A stretch of DNA of 64,000 nucleotides from Sphaerothrix epifaneia. Its GTDB lineage: Bacteria > Cyanobacteriota > Cyanobacteriia > Phormidesmidales > Phormidesmidaceae. Below, piece after piece: positions 1-7,901 of the stretch. Under the pieces are notes generated by a model. That model searched no databases. It was given only the letters and a program-made list of their open reading frames with translations, and was not told the DNA's origin. Both the position numbers and the translations under genes were made by a program. The stretch is taken from assembly GCF_042788235.1 (NCBI RefSeq), contig NZ_JBHZOL010000021.1:62001-126000 (forward strand), written 5' to 3'. Positions within the stretch are counted from its first letter, which is position 1. Every line of letters begins with the position of its first letter.

Positions 1-1278
1 CGGCCTACGCTGGCCTATCTGGCAACCGTCAGCTTGATTTTGCTGCCCTTTGTTAATTGGGTGGGTCTGATTGGGTTTGTGCTGCTCATGGGGCTGTGTC
101 TCTATGCCTCAGGGCGAGAAATTTGGGCTTGGCTGTGGCAGCGGGGCTGGGTGGCGCTAGCTGTGGCTTTGGTGATAGGCACCTTGTTTGCTAGCGATCG
201 CCCAGAAGCCCTGCTCCAACTGAGCAATTTTTTACCCTATTTTCTGCTGCTAGGGGTGCTAGTTAACGGGTTGCCGACTCTGCCACAACCCTTAGCCCAG
301 CTAGAAGAATGGGCTAGCTGGCTAACGATCACCACGATGCCGATCAATCTGCTGGCGATCGCTGAATATAGTCTCATGTCTCCGAGCGCGATCGCTCAGT
401 CGCCCCAGTCGCCCGTGCTAGCTTGGCTCTATCGCCTTAGCCTCGACGAAAATTTTGGCCACCGCGCCAACGTTATTTTTGATCATCCCAATACCCTAGC
501 CTGCTACTTAACGCTGGTTTTAGGCTTAAACCTGGGTTTACTGTTGAGCCAGTCTCCCCGGTCTGAAAGGGTTGGGGCTTGGCCTTTTTTAGGGCAACGT
601 CTTCGGCAACAACCGCTATGGCTTTATCTATCGGTGGCGCTAATTTTGGCAGGTATTTTTTGCGCGGGTTCGCGCAATGGCTTGCTGGTGGCGATCGCGG
701 AGGTGGTCATCGTTACGATCTGCGGGCAACGGCACGGCTATGTCAAACTGGCGGGCTTAGGCGGTATCGTTGCGATCGCGGCTTCGGCTCTTTGGGGAGG
801 TGTCGGCGGACGTCAGCTTTCGGTCAGTCTTTTTAGTGACGATCCGCGTTTGGCTGTCTGGCGGATTGCCCTTGAGCATATTCAAGCGCATCCAATTTGG
901 GGCATTGGGCTGGGCAATTACAAGCTGTTGTATGTGCCTAACAGCATTCCGGGTTATGAGCGGATTTACCATGCCCATAACTTTTGGCTCCACCTCGCCG
1001 CCGAAGCCGGACTGCCAATCGCGATCGCCTTTACCTTCCTGGTGGGTTGGGGCTGCTATCGCGGCACCCGTGCTTTGCTACAAACAAAAATTCCCCCCGC
1101 TCAGCGATGGCTGCTTGGGGGGTACGGACTGGCTTTTCTTAGTTGCGGGCTGTTTTCGCTGTTTGATGTCACCCTCTATGAGGCCCGGGTTAACCTTTTA
1201 GGGTGGCTGAGTTTAGCCGTGATCTATAGCGCCCCTGATCTGTTAGATCAGCTTAGCGGCCCGCAAGCCAAAGAATAG
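1..1278 (+). CDS. O-antigen ligase / Wzy-type polymerase family membrane protein, 5' end outside window
   Basis: The reading frame is open from base 1, so the true start lies upstream; the internal TTG at 34 is not a credible start. The protein is a chain of hydrophobic segments with the Wzy_C (O-antigen ligase) signature near the middle: a CAGSRNG segment, then DDPRLAVWRIALEHIQ, IWGIGLGNY and HAHNFWLHLAAEAG. In this family the Arg and His residues of these periplasmic loops are needed to transfer or polymerise lipid-linked glycans. A role in surface polysaccharide, O-antigen or related polymer assembly in the inner membrane is inferred; the substrate cannot be read. Its last 36 bases overlap petL on the other strand. 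It is separate from the two polysaccharide loci further right. Confidence 0.8.
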   Translation, partial: RPTLAYLATVSLILLPFVNWVGLIGFVLLMGLCLYASGREIWAWLWQRGWVALAVALVIGTLFASDRPEALLQLSNFLPYFLLLGVLVNGLPTLPQPLAQLEEWASWLTITTMPINLLAIAEYSLMSPSAIAQSPQSPVLAWLYRLSLDENFGHRANVIFDHPNTLACYLTLVLGLNLGLLLSQSPRSERVGAWPFLGQRLRQQPLWLYLSVALILAGIFCAGSRNGLLVAIAEVVIVTICGQRHGYVKLAGLGGIVAIAASALWGGVGGRQLSVSLFSDDPRLAVWRIALEHIQAHPIWGIGLGNYKLLYVPNSIPGYERIYHAHNFWLHLAAEAGLPIAIAFTFLVGWGCYRGTRALLQTKIPPAQRWLLGGYGLAFLSCGLFSLFDVTLYEARVNLLGWLSLAVIYSAPDLLDQLSGPQAKE

Positions 1279-1338
1279 GCCCATAGCAGTGCCAAAAGCT
1301 ACACCGAGTAAAAGCAGGTAAGTAATTGCAGCGCCCAT
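1243..1338 (-). CDS. petL: Cytochrome b6f complex subunit PetL, 31 aa
   Basis: A 31-codon gene read from ATG (1338-1336, minus strand) to TAA (1243-1245). The product starts MGAAITYLLLLGV and ends with the PetL-type tail GLFFGLRAAKLI: one membrane helix followed by a short basic stromal or cytoplasmic end. PetL stabilises the cytochrome b6f dimer in the thylakoid membrane. An AGGA-type ribosome site (GAGGAACG) lies about 8 bases before the ATG, which supports real translation. The gene is convergent with the O-antigen-ligase-type gene and its 3' end overlaps that gene by 36 bp, so the transcripts must be antisense there. Length and tail agree with cyanobacterial PetL; identification rests on recognising the sequence. 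Confidence 0.85.
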   Translation of the reverse strand: MGAAITYLLLLGVAFGTAMGLFFGLRAAKLI

Positions 1339-1406
1339 TGCGTTCGTTCCTCATAACTTGCTAAGAATTATTGAAGCACGTCCGCTTCCCTTCTCGCATT
1401 CAACCT

Positions 1407-2522
1407 ATGAAATCTATTCTTTCGGTGGCGCTGCCCCAGCAAGCCTACAATGTTGTGATTGCGCCCCAAGTGCGAACACAGGTAGGGGCTTGGCTGAGCG
1501 ATCGCCAGCAGCCTTTACTCAAACCTGGGCAAAAAGTGCTGCTGGTGTCTAACCCAGTGATTTTTAAGCATTATGGCGAACAGGCGATCGCCTCGCTCAC
1601 TCAAGCTGGATTTCAGGTGAGCCACTGCATTTTGCCAGCCGGAGAGCGCTACAAAACCCTGAAGTCCGTGCAAAAGCTCTACGATGCCGCACTGGCAAAC
1701 CGTCTAGAACGGGGTTCGGCGATGGTAGCGCTGGGCGGGGGGGTAATTGGCGACATGACGGGGTTTGCTGCCGCTACTTGGCTGCGGGGCATTGCCGTAG
1801 TGCAAATGCCAACTTCGCTGCTGGCAATGGTGGATGCCTCTATTGGTGGTAAAACCGGGGTGAATCATCCCCAGGGCAAAAATCTAATCGGGGCTTTTCA
1901 CCAGCCGCGTTTGGTTCTCATTGATCCGCAAGTTTTAAAGACGCTGCCTGCCCGTGAGTTTCGGGCGGGCATGGCGGAGGTGATTAAGTACGGTGTGATT
2001 TGGGATGTGGATTTGTTTGAACAGTTAGAAGCGGCAGAACGGCTCGATCAGCTTCGCCATATTTCAGCCGATTTGCTGCAATCTATCCTCACCCGCTCTT
2101 GCCAAGCCAAAGCGGAAGTGGTGGCTGAAGATGAAAAAGAAGGCGGGCTGCGGGCAATTCTTAACTATGGTCACACCCTTGGTCATGCGGTCGAAAGCCT
2201 GACGGGTTATCGCAGTGTTAACCACGGTGAAGCGGTGGCGATTGGGATGGTGGCGGCAGGGCAAATTGCGGCGGAGATGGGTTGGTGGACTGAGGCCGAA
2301 TGCGATCGCCAGCTAGCTTTAATCCAAAAAACAGGGTTGCCCACACACATACCAGCAGAACTGTCGATTAACGATATTTTGGAAACCCTGAAAACTGACA
2401 AAAAAGTCAAAGACGGTCAGGTACGGTTTGTATTGCCAACACGCATTGGTGAGGCGAAGGTGACTAACCAGGTTGAAGCGAGTGTAATTCGCCAGGTTTC
2501 AGAGCAGCTACAAGCCCCGTAG
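1407..2522 (+). CDS. aroB: 3-dehydroquinate synthase
   Basis: AroB makes 3-dehydroquinate from DAHP, the second step of the shikimate pathway, in the cytoplasm. With the ATG at 1407 the protein is 371 aa, the normal size; an upstream in-frame TTG at 1371 would add 12 residues (MKHVRFPSRIQP) with no family counterpart. Visible features are the NAD-binding glycine motif GGGVIGDMTGF (about 110-120), MVDASIGGKTGVNH (141-154), NLIGAFHQP (159-167), and the metal ligands Glu191 (AEVIKYG), His256 (NYGHTLGH) and His273 (NHGEA), spaced as in characterised enzymes. It stands alone on the plus strand, divergent from petL, with a repeat-bearing gap behind it. No anomaly seen. Confidence 0.97.
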   Translation: MKSILSVALPQQAYNVVIAPQVRTQVGAWLSDRQQPLLKPGQKVLLVSNPVIFKHYGEQAIASLTQAGFQVSHCILPAGERYKTLKSVQKLYDAALANRLERGSAMVALGGGVIGDMTGFAAATWLRGIAVVQMPTSLLAMVDASIGGKTGVNHPQGKNLIGAFHQPRLVLIDPQVLKTLPAREFRAGMAEVIKYGVIWDVDLFEQLEAAERLDQLRHISADLLQSILTRSCQAKAEVVAEDEKEGGLRAILNYGHTLGHAVESLTGYRSVNHGEAVAIGMVAAGQIAAEMGWWTEAECDRQLALIQKTGLPTHIPAELSINDILETLKTDKKVKDGQVRFVLPTRIGEAKVTNQVEASVIRQVSEQLQAP

Positions 2523-2610
2523 ATTTTGCCTGTTAAGTCTGCAAAAGCACGAGTAGAACGGATGCATCTGAAAGACTGCTTGAAAAGTCCTATTTTTTGT
2601 CGCAAAAGTG

Positions 2611-2680
2611 GAGATCCTCCTAAATCCTCCTTAACGAGGGGGACTTTTGATTCCCCTTGTTTCAGCAGGGGACAGGGGAT
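2611..2680. repeat. C/G-rich imperfect inverted repeat of the dispersed cyanobacterial type
   Basis: The aroB-DMT gap (2523-2799) contains alternating CCTCC / GAGGGGG and CCCCT (2653-2657) / AGGGG (2667-2671) arms around TTAA and a short loop. The layout (CCTAAATCCTCCTTAACGAGGGGG) resembles the small dispersed palindromes common between cyanobacterial genes. ORFs that can be drawn across it are low-complexity and are not believed. Only this one copy is seen in the window. Confidence 0.5.
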
Positions 2681-2799
2681 CAGCAGGTGTCTAAAGCTAC
2701 AGCAGATCACTTTTTAAACGCCCTCTGAAAGGCTGTATGAAAGTGTGAGCAAGTAGCCAACGCTAAATACTGACCTAGTCGCCTTAATCTGACTCATCT

Positions 2800-3720
2800 A
2801 TGTCTGCCTACTTATTAAACGCTGGGTTTAGCTTCACAGGAGAACTGGCAGCTTTGGTAGCTGCTTTTTTGTGGGCTGTTTCAACGGTTATTTTTGGCCG
2901 CCTGGGTAAACGCCTTTCGCCTTTGATGCTCAACCTGTCTAAGGGTCTTCTGGCGATCGCGTTTGTGGGTTTAACCTTGGGGCTGCGGGGAAGCCAGCCC
3001 TCAAACATTGAACCTCTGGCGTTAGGCTTACTACTGCTCAGCGGCATCATTGGCATTGGCTTAGGGGATACGGCTTACTTCAACGCCCTCAACCATCTGG
3101 GTGCGCGTCGGGTTTTGCTGATGGAATCGTTAGCCCCGCCAATAGCCGCCCTCATCGCCTGGATTTTTTTGGCTGAGGTGCTATCGCTAAGTGCCTGGTT
3201 AGGTATGTTGCTGACGTTGTTGGGGGTGAGTTGGGTCATTTCTGAGCGGGTGCCCGATGTCAATCCGGTGCAGGCTCATCCCTGGCGCGGGGTTTTGTGG
3301 GGGCTTTTAGCCGCTTTTGGGCAGGCCATTGGCGTGGTGCTTTCGCGGGCAGCGCTGACAGGTACAGGCATTGATCCGCTGTGGAGTACGTTGCTGCGGC
3401 TGGTGGGAGGTGTGATCACGCTGCTGGTTTTGCTGTTAGCCCAAAGGCGATTGGGGCGAGATGCTCAACCGCTGCGATCGCCTCGTTTGGTAGGCGTTGT
3501 TGTTGTCGCTGCTGTTTTAGGCACTTACCTGGCTCTTTGGCTACAACAAACGGCGCTCAAGTTTGCGCCAACGGGTATTGCCCAATCCCTCATGGCGACC
3601 AGTCCGCTCTTCATTTTGCCGATTGCGCTTTGGTTGGGCGATCGCGTCAGTTTGCGAGCTTTAGGAGGCGCTAGCGTCGCGCTAGTTGGAATTTGGCTAC
3701 TGTTTGTTCAGCATTCATAA
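2800..3720 (+). CDS. DMT-superfamily permease with two EamA domains
   Basis: A 306-residue membrane protein with about ten hydrophobic segments arranged as two tandem EamA (DUF6) halves: the first begins GELAALVAAFLWAVSTVIFG and the second around WRGVLWGLLAAFGQAIGVVLSRAAL. This is the 10-TMS drug/metabolite transporter family, inner-membrane exporters of amino acids, purines, organic acids or sugars. The substrate cannot be inferred. The gene is not obviously in an operon: aroB is 277 bp upstream and mraY converges from the other side, with a hairpin (3733-3762) between the two stops. Confidence 0.88.
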   Translation: MSAYLLNAGFSFTGELAALVAAFLWAVSTVIFGRLGKRLSPLMLNLSKGLLAIAFVGLTLGLRGSQPSNIEPLALGLLLLSGIIGIGLGDTAYFNALNHLGARRVLLMESLAPPIAALIAWIFLAEVLSLSAWLGMLLTLLGVSWVISERVPDVNPVQAHPWRGVLWGLLAAFGQAIGVVLSRAALTGTGIDPLWSTLLRLVGGVITLLVLLLAQRRLGRDAQPLRSPRLVGVVVVAAVLGTYLALWLQQTALKFAPTGIAQSLMATSPLFILPIALWLGDRVSLRALGGASVALVGIWLLFVQHS

Positions 3721-3732
3721 CTCCCATCGCAA

Positions 3733-3762
3733 AGCGCTGTCCTGACCAGTCAGAACAGCGCT
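3733..3762. terminator. Hairpin between convergent DMT permease and mraY genes
   Basis: AGCGCTGT (3733-3740) pairs with ACAGCGCT (3755-3762) and an inner CTGAC/GTCAG stem closes a two-base loop, giving about 13 paired bases. It sits 12 bases after the plus-strand stop and before the mraY stop. No clear U tract follows on either strand, so it may be a bidirectional end or RNA-stability hairpin. Confidence 0.55.
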
Positions 3763-3799
3763 ATTCACTCAGTATTCAGCTAGCGGGCGATCGCCTTGC

Positions 3800-4897
3800 T
3801 CAGGCAAGCGTTGCCAGAGCCACCAGCGCAAAAATAGCGGTTATGCCATAAAAAGTCGCTACGACCCGCACCTCAGACCAGCCAGATAGCTCAAAGTGAT
3901 GATGCAACGGAGCCATTTTAAACAGGCGCTTACCAATGCCGTCAGGCCCTTTGGTGGCTTTATAGTAGCTAACCTGCAAAATGACAGACACCGTCTCCGC
4001 AAAAAAGAGCAGCGTTACCACCAACAACCCAAACAAATTGCCGCTGAGAATGCCAACGGCAGCCAAAGCCCCTCCCAGGGCTAAAGAGCCTGTATCGCCC
4101 ATAAACACTTTGGCCGGGTTGCGGTTGTGAGCCAAAAAGCCCAAGCAACTGCCACTTAAAGCCGCACAAAAAACCATCAGGTCAGGGTGAGACGGCGCTA
4201 CCAACGCCCCCAAACCCAAAAGCGCGATCGCGCCAGTTCCCGCCATTAGGCCATCTACGCCATCGGTTAAATTAGTGGCGTTGCTTTCAGCCACCAAAAC
4301 AAACCCAGCCAGCGGCCAAAACAGAAAGCCCAACGGTAAAGACAGTCCCAAAGGCAAGGTAACCGTAGTCAAGGATGCTGGCTGAGTACCCAGCACCCAA
4401 AGACAAAACAGCACAGCAAAACCAATCTGCAGCGCCAGCTTCATTTTGGCAGAAATGCCTTTGTTAGAACGCCGCCGCAGCACTTGCCAGTCGTCTAGCC
4501 AGCCGATGAGTCCATAGGCCAGCGTTAAGGCAGAAACGGCCAAAACATGGTTGGAAAAGCCCGTCAGCACCAAGGCCACGACAACGGCTACTGGCACAAA
4601 GAAAATACCGCCCATAGTTGGCGTTCCGGCTTTTTTGAGGTGGGCTTGCGGGCCTTCTTCCCGAATAAACTGCCCAGCCTTGAGCGCCCGCAGCAACGGA
4701 ACCGCCCACAGACCTAAACCTGCGCTCAAAACCGCTGCTAACAGCAACGGTAATCCCAAAGAATTCATGCCTAAAAACGACCGTGCTGCGATCGCATCTA
4801 AGGCGATCGCAGCGACTCCCAAGCTGCTAGTAATGATCCACAGCAGCTTTATCCCTGACAAATCAATCGACTTCGTCGAGAAAAATTTAGCATCCAC
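3800..4897 (-). CDS. mraY: Phospho-N-acetylmuramoyl-pentapeptide transferase (lipid I synthase)
   Basis: MraY transfers phospho-MurNAc-pentapeptide from UDP to undecaprenyl phosphate, the first membrane step of peptidoglycan synthesis. The start is placed at the GTG giving VDAKFFSTKSID, because cyanobacterial MraY proteins begin near a (V/M)DAK motif; an upstream GTG at 4924 would add nine residues (VWCECKGFA) of doubtful value. The 365-aa protein has about ten membrane segments and all key motifs: the Mg-binding Asp pair (LDDW, 135-136), NATNLTDGVDGL (206-217), FMGDTGS (265-271) and HHHFELSGW (332-340). Single gene, no dcw-cluster partners beside it, as is common in cyanobacteria. Confidence 0.96.
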   Translation of the reverse strand: MDAKFFSTKSIDLSGIKLLWIITSSLGVAAIALDAIAARSFLGMNSLGLPLLLAAVLSAGLGLWAVPLLRALKAGQFIREEGPQAHLKKAGTPTMGGIFFVPVAVVVALVLTGFSNHVLAVSALTLAYGLIGWLDDWQVLRRRSNKGISAKMKLALQIGFAVLFCLWVLGTQPASLTTVTLPLGLSLPLGFLFWPLAGFVLVAESNATNLTDGVDGLMAGTGAIALLGLGALVAPSHPDLMVFCAALSGSCLGFLAHNRNPAKVFMGDTGSLALGGALAAVGILSGNLFGLLVVTLLFFAETVSVILQVSYYKATKGPDGIGKRLFKMAPLHHHFELSGWSEVRVVATFYGITAIFALVALATLA

Positions 4898-5044
4898 GGC
4901 AAACCCTTTACACTCACACCACACCTTTCACGCCAAAATAGCAGCTTCAGTAAAACCTGCGCTATTTTGGCCAAACGCTTATACTCAGCTTGATGACAGG
5001 CCACAATAACCCGACATTGACTACGACCAACCGCTCAATGGGTT

Positions 5045-5281
5045 TTAGTCGTCATCTAAATCGAGATCATCGTCCTCGTCTTCTTCAAAACTGTCGTCAT
5101 TCCCCATGAGGTCGGTAATTTCTTCGTTGTCGGCTTCAGACTTGACCACTTCAACCGGATCGCGAGCAATCAGTCGTCCTGATTTTTCTAACCAATCCAA
5201 GATGGAAGCGTTTTGCTGTAGGGGAATCACCGCTGCTGGCTGATCGCGCGGAATTTGTCGCAGTGAGGGGTTGTATACCAT
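5045..5281 (-). CDS. DUF3134 family protein, 78 aa
   Basis: A small cytoplasmic protein found in cyanobacteria with no known function. From the ATG at 5281 it reads MVYNPSLRQIPRDQPAAVIP, then SILDWLEKSGRLIARD, the DUF3134 core, and ends in an unusually acidic tail (EEDEDDDLDLDDD). The ATG is preferred to a TTG 33 bases upstream because a GGAGAGG ribosome site lies just before it and homologues start at this MxYNPS motif. No predicted signal or membrane segment. It lies 148 bp upstream of mraY on the same strand. Confidence 0.85.
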   Translation of the reverse strand: MVYNPSLRQIPRDQPAAVIPLQQNASILDWLEKSGRLIARDPVEVVKSEADNEEITDLMGNDDSFEEDEDDDLDLDDD

Positions 5282-5521
5282 AGTTAAATTGGCCTCTCCA
5301 AAATTGAGGTTCAACAGCGTTGGTTAGTAAAAACGGTCTGTTTGCTGGGATAATTTCACCGCAACTAGCCGCTCGATTCGTGCCATGACGAGTCTACCAT
5401 TGGATGGATAGCCCATCTTCTAGCATATGTCAATCTAATATCAACAAACCGCGACGTTTAGACATATTTCTTGTAAAAAAGCCTGAGTCGGGTGAATTGC
5501 TGAAAGGGGAAGGAATCTAGC

Positions 5522-6121
5522 ATGTTAGCAAAAGCTGAGCTTAAAGCGGCGATCGCCACAAAAAACCGTGGACTTTCAGCTAGCCCCACTGACAAAACAG
5601 CTATCTTAGCCGCGATCGCCCGCTTAGAAGACTACAACCCTACTCCAAAGCCATTAGAAGCGCCAGAATTGTTAGCTGGCGACTGGCGCTTGCTCTATAC
5701 CTCTAGCCAAGAGCTGCTGGGGATTGACCGCTGGCCGCTGTTAACGCTGGGGTCAATTTATCAATGTGTGCGTCCGACTGAAGCTAAAATTTACAACATT
5801 GCCGAGGTGAGCAGCCTACCGTTTTTAGAAGGGCTGGTAGCGGTTGCCGCCACCTTTGAACCTGTTTCTGATCAGCGAGTCAACGTCCAGTTTGAGCGCG
5901 GCATTTTAGCCCTGCAGCGGCTAGCAGACTACCGTTCACCTCAACAGTTCATTCACAAGCTGCAAAATACCCCCAAGCTGTCACTTTTGCAGGCCATAGA
6001 CTTTAGTATTGACCGCGATCGCCAGCAGGGATGGCTAGAAATCACCTATTTAGATCACGATCTACGTTTAGGTCGTGGCAACGAAGGCAGCGTGTTTGTT
6101 TTGAGTAAGACCCACCCTTAA
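5522..6121 (+). CDS. PAP/fibrillin (plastid lipid-associated protein) family protein
   Basis: A 199-aa protein of the plastoglobulin/fibrillin family, soluble lipid-associated proteins of thylakoids and plastoglobules linked to carotenoid or quinone handling and photo-oxidative stress. Visible signatures: an N-terminal helical region (AIARLEDYNPTPKPLE), the core LLAGDWRLLYTSSQELLGI (about 50-68), VAATFEP, RVNVQFER and the C-terminal ITYLDHDLRLGRGNEGSVFVL that ends the lipocalin-like fold. The ATG is preceded by AAGGAATC. It converges with the minus-strand gene at 6118-7566, and the two stop codons overlap by four bases. The molecular role of bacterial members is not settled. Confidence 0.88.
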   Translation: MLAKAELKAAIATKNRGLSASPTDKTAILAAIARLEDYNPTPKPLEAPELLAGDWRLLYTSSQELLGIDRWPLLTLGSIYQCVRPTEAKIYNIAEVSSLPFLEGLVAVAATFEPVSDQRVNVQFERGILALQRLADYRSPQQFIHKLQNTPKLSLLQAIDFSIDRDRQQGWLEITYLDHDLRLGRGNEGSVFVLSKTHP

Positions 6122-7566
6122 ATGGTGGCTTCGTCTATCGGGGCGGCGGGCGACTCAGCCTCCTCGCGCCGACTCAGCGATAGCCCCTGCTGCCACACCC
6201 GCCGCCGCTGCTCAAAAGCCAGCAGCAACAGCCCCCAAGCCAGCAACAGCATCAGTAGCGCTGCGGCTAAACTCACCTGTTCTAGCCAGGAGACTTGAAA
6301 AGCCGCGATCGCCACCCAAACCAAAAGGCCAATGGGCAATAAGTTTTGCTGAACTTGTTTGAGCGATCGCAGTGACAACCCCGTCACCAAACCCCGCGTT
6401 TGGTAAAAGTACCAGTCCCACAACGCTTGACGGGGTGCAGGCTGAAAGCAAATCGCCGCCGCCAACGCCTGCAAACGCTGACTTTGCCATGCCAACAAAG
6501 CTGACAATATCCCAGCTAGCAATAGCGGAAATCGAGCCGCCGCAAAGTCTAAATCCAAAGCCACCCACTTGAAGGGCGTACCCAGCCCCGCTAGCTTTTC
6601 TTGCTGGGTGCTAAAGTCAGCTTCCAGTAGCGCGATCGCCTGAGCCAGTTCTGCTTGTAGCGCTTGCTGCTGGCTAAGCAGGGTGTTCAAATCTTGAGTC
6701 AGTTGATTCGCAGCGGTTTCTAAGCTGGTGGGTAGCAATTTTTCAACCGCAACGTTAGCGATCGACTGTGTTACCCCCACCTTGCCACGGGCACTTCGCC
6801 ACCAGTCATTGTCGGCGGGCGGACGAACCGCTAGCGTCGCCACCCGGTCTTTGATGGTTTCAACTTGTGTCTGTAGTGCAGTCGTCTGCTGAGCGAGCGG
6901 GGTCGCTGCCGGAATGGCTTTCACCTGCCGCTGAATGGCCTCAGTCTGCACCAGAATATCGTCAGCTTTACCCTCAATTTCAGCGCCAATATCCTCCAAT
7001 CGCCGATTCAACTGGGCAAACCGGGGATCAATAATTTCACTGCGCAGGTAAGGCGTCAAAACGGCTCGGAGGGCATCAATTTCATTCACCTGCTGAATTT
7101 CTGCGGCTAAAGTCGGTGTTAGCGCCAACTCGGTGGGTGGGGCACTTTCTGCGGTTGACGATGGCTGTTGAACGGGGACGAGCCTTGCCGCCGCTGGCTC
7201 AGCGCTATCGGGGTTAGCAACCGCAGAGGGCGCTTCAGAGCGAATTTCCTGCACGACTTGATCTAAACTGGCAAAATCAGCAATCAGCGCTTGGGCTGTT
7301 TCATCGGCAGCTTGGTTGATCTGCTCACGATAGGGCTGAGTCGCCTCAATAGCAGCCTCTAGCTGCTCAAAACTGGGTTGTATTTGCGCAAGCTGTTGGC
7401 TATGGGCTTGAGCCTGCGCGATTTGGCGACTCAGGCTGATAAAGGGCTGTAACGTCAGCACTTGAAATATCAGCAAAATTACCATTGCTAACCCCAACCA
7501 CTGACCAACTCGCTCAAAGCGATCGCGGGCTTGCGTAAACACTGCTTGGCGAAGATCCCTATCCAT
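6118..7566 (-). CDS. Membrane-anchored coiled-coil protein of unknown function
   Basis: Not recognised as a named family. The 482-aa protein has one N-terminal membrane helix (about 20-40, WLGLAMVILLIFQVLTL), then some 300 residues rich in Ala, Gln and Glu with heptad-like spacing and a Pro/Ala/Ser-rich break near 115-145. Three more hydrophobic segments follow at about 345-362, 405-425 and 430-450, and a charged tail ends the protein. The central part would form long coiled coils outside or inside the membrane. Such architecture suits a structural or scaffolding role at the envelope or thylakoid, but no catalytic motif is visible. It is a single gene transcribed from the 335-bp gap that also holds a dispersed repeat. 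Confidence 0.6.
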   Translation of the reverse strand: MDRDLRQAVFTQARDRFERVGQWLGLAMVILLIFQVLTLQPFISLSRQIAQAQAHSQQLAQIQPSFEQLEAAIEATQPYREQINQAADETAQALIADFASLDQVVQEIRSEAPSAVANPDSAEPAAARLVPVQQPSSTAESAPPTELALTPTLAAEIQQVNEIDALRAVLTPYLRSEIIDPRFAQLNRRLEDIGAEIEGKADDILVQTEAIQRQVKAIPAATPLAQQTTALQTQVETIKDRVATLAVRPPADNDWWRSARGKVGVTQSIANVAVEKLLPTSLETAANQLTQDLNTLLSQQQALQAELAQAIALLEADFSTQQEKLAGLGTPFKWVALDLDFAAARFPLLLAGILSALLAWQSQRLQALAAAICFQPAPRQALWDWYFYQTRGLVTGLSLRSLKQVQQNLLPIGLLVWVAIAAFQVSWLEQVSLAAALLMLLLAWGLLLLAFEQRRRVWQQGLSLSRREEAESPAAPIDEATI

Positions 7567-7603
7567 TGCAACGGCTCGTGTATCTCATTTGTTACAGCTT
7601 TTG

Positions 7604-7700
7604 TTATGGCTAAAGGCAAAAGGCGGCAGAGGGCAGAATGAAAGGTTTTCTGTTAGCAGCTTACGCCATTGAAATGGTTTAACGCTTGTGGCTACAGCGC
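7604..7700 (+). repeat. Dispersed repeat family, copy A
   Basis: Runs from ATGGCTAAAGGCAAAAGGC through GAGGGCAGAATGAAAGG, TTTTCTGTTAGCAGC and CCATTGAAATGG to GGCTACAGC. The same ordered blocks occur in five other intergenic sites in the window. It lies in the divergent gap between the coiled-coil gene and the nuclease-like gene. Confidence 0.75.
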
Positions 7701-7745
7701 TAGACATTAGCAATAGGCTCAATAGGCAAAGCATCACAGCCCCCC

Positions 7746-7775
7746 TTAGCACTTGTCAATTTAGCGCTTGTCAAT
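7746..7775. repeat. Tandem 15-bp duplication
   Basis: TTAGCACTTGTCAAT (7746-7760) is followed at once by TTAGCGCTTGTCAAT (7761-7775), one mismatch in 15. It lies 127 bases before the start of the nuclease-like gene and could be a pair of protein-binding half sites or a replication-slippage scar. Confidence 0.8.
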
Positions 7776-7782
7776 CGGCGCT

Positions 7783-7817
7783 GGCGTCAGCCACTTCTGA
7801 CGCCTCACCCTGTTTTT
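7783..7817 (+). terminator. Perfect 8-bp hairpin followed by five T residues
   Basis: GGCGTCAG (7783-7790) pairs with CTGACGCC (7797-7804) around a six-base loop; a T5 run follows at 7813-7817. The spacing of eight bases between stem and T run is long for a classical terminator, so it may be an attenuator or a DNA element in the leader of the gene at 7902. Confidence 0.4.
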
Positions 7818-7901
7818 AGCGCTCAAAAACACCCTATCCGCAAATGGTCTAGGATAATTGACACGGATGCAATCAGTTTTGTTGCAGACAGTCCAAACCC
7901 T

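Noticed and set aside
2417..2717. Overlapping ORFs on both strands behind aroB
   Set aside because: They span a C/G-rich inverted repeat and the aroB end; composition is repeat-driven.
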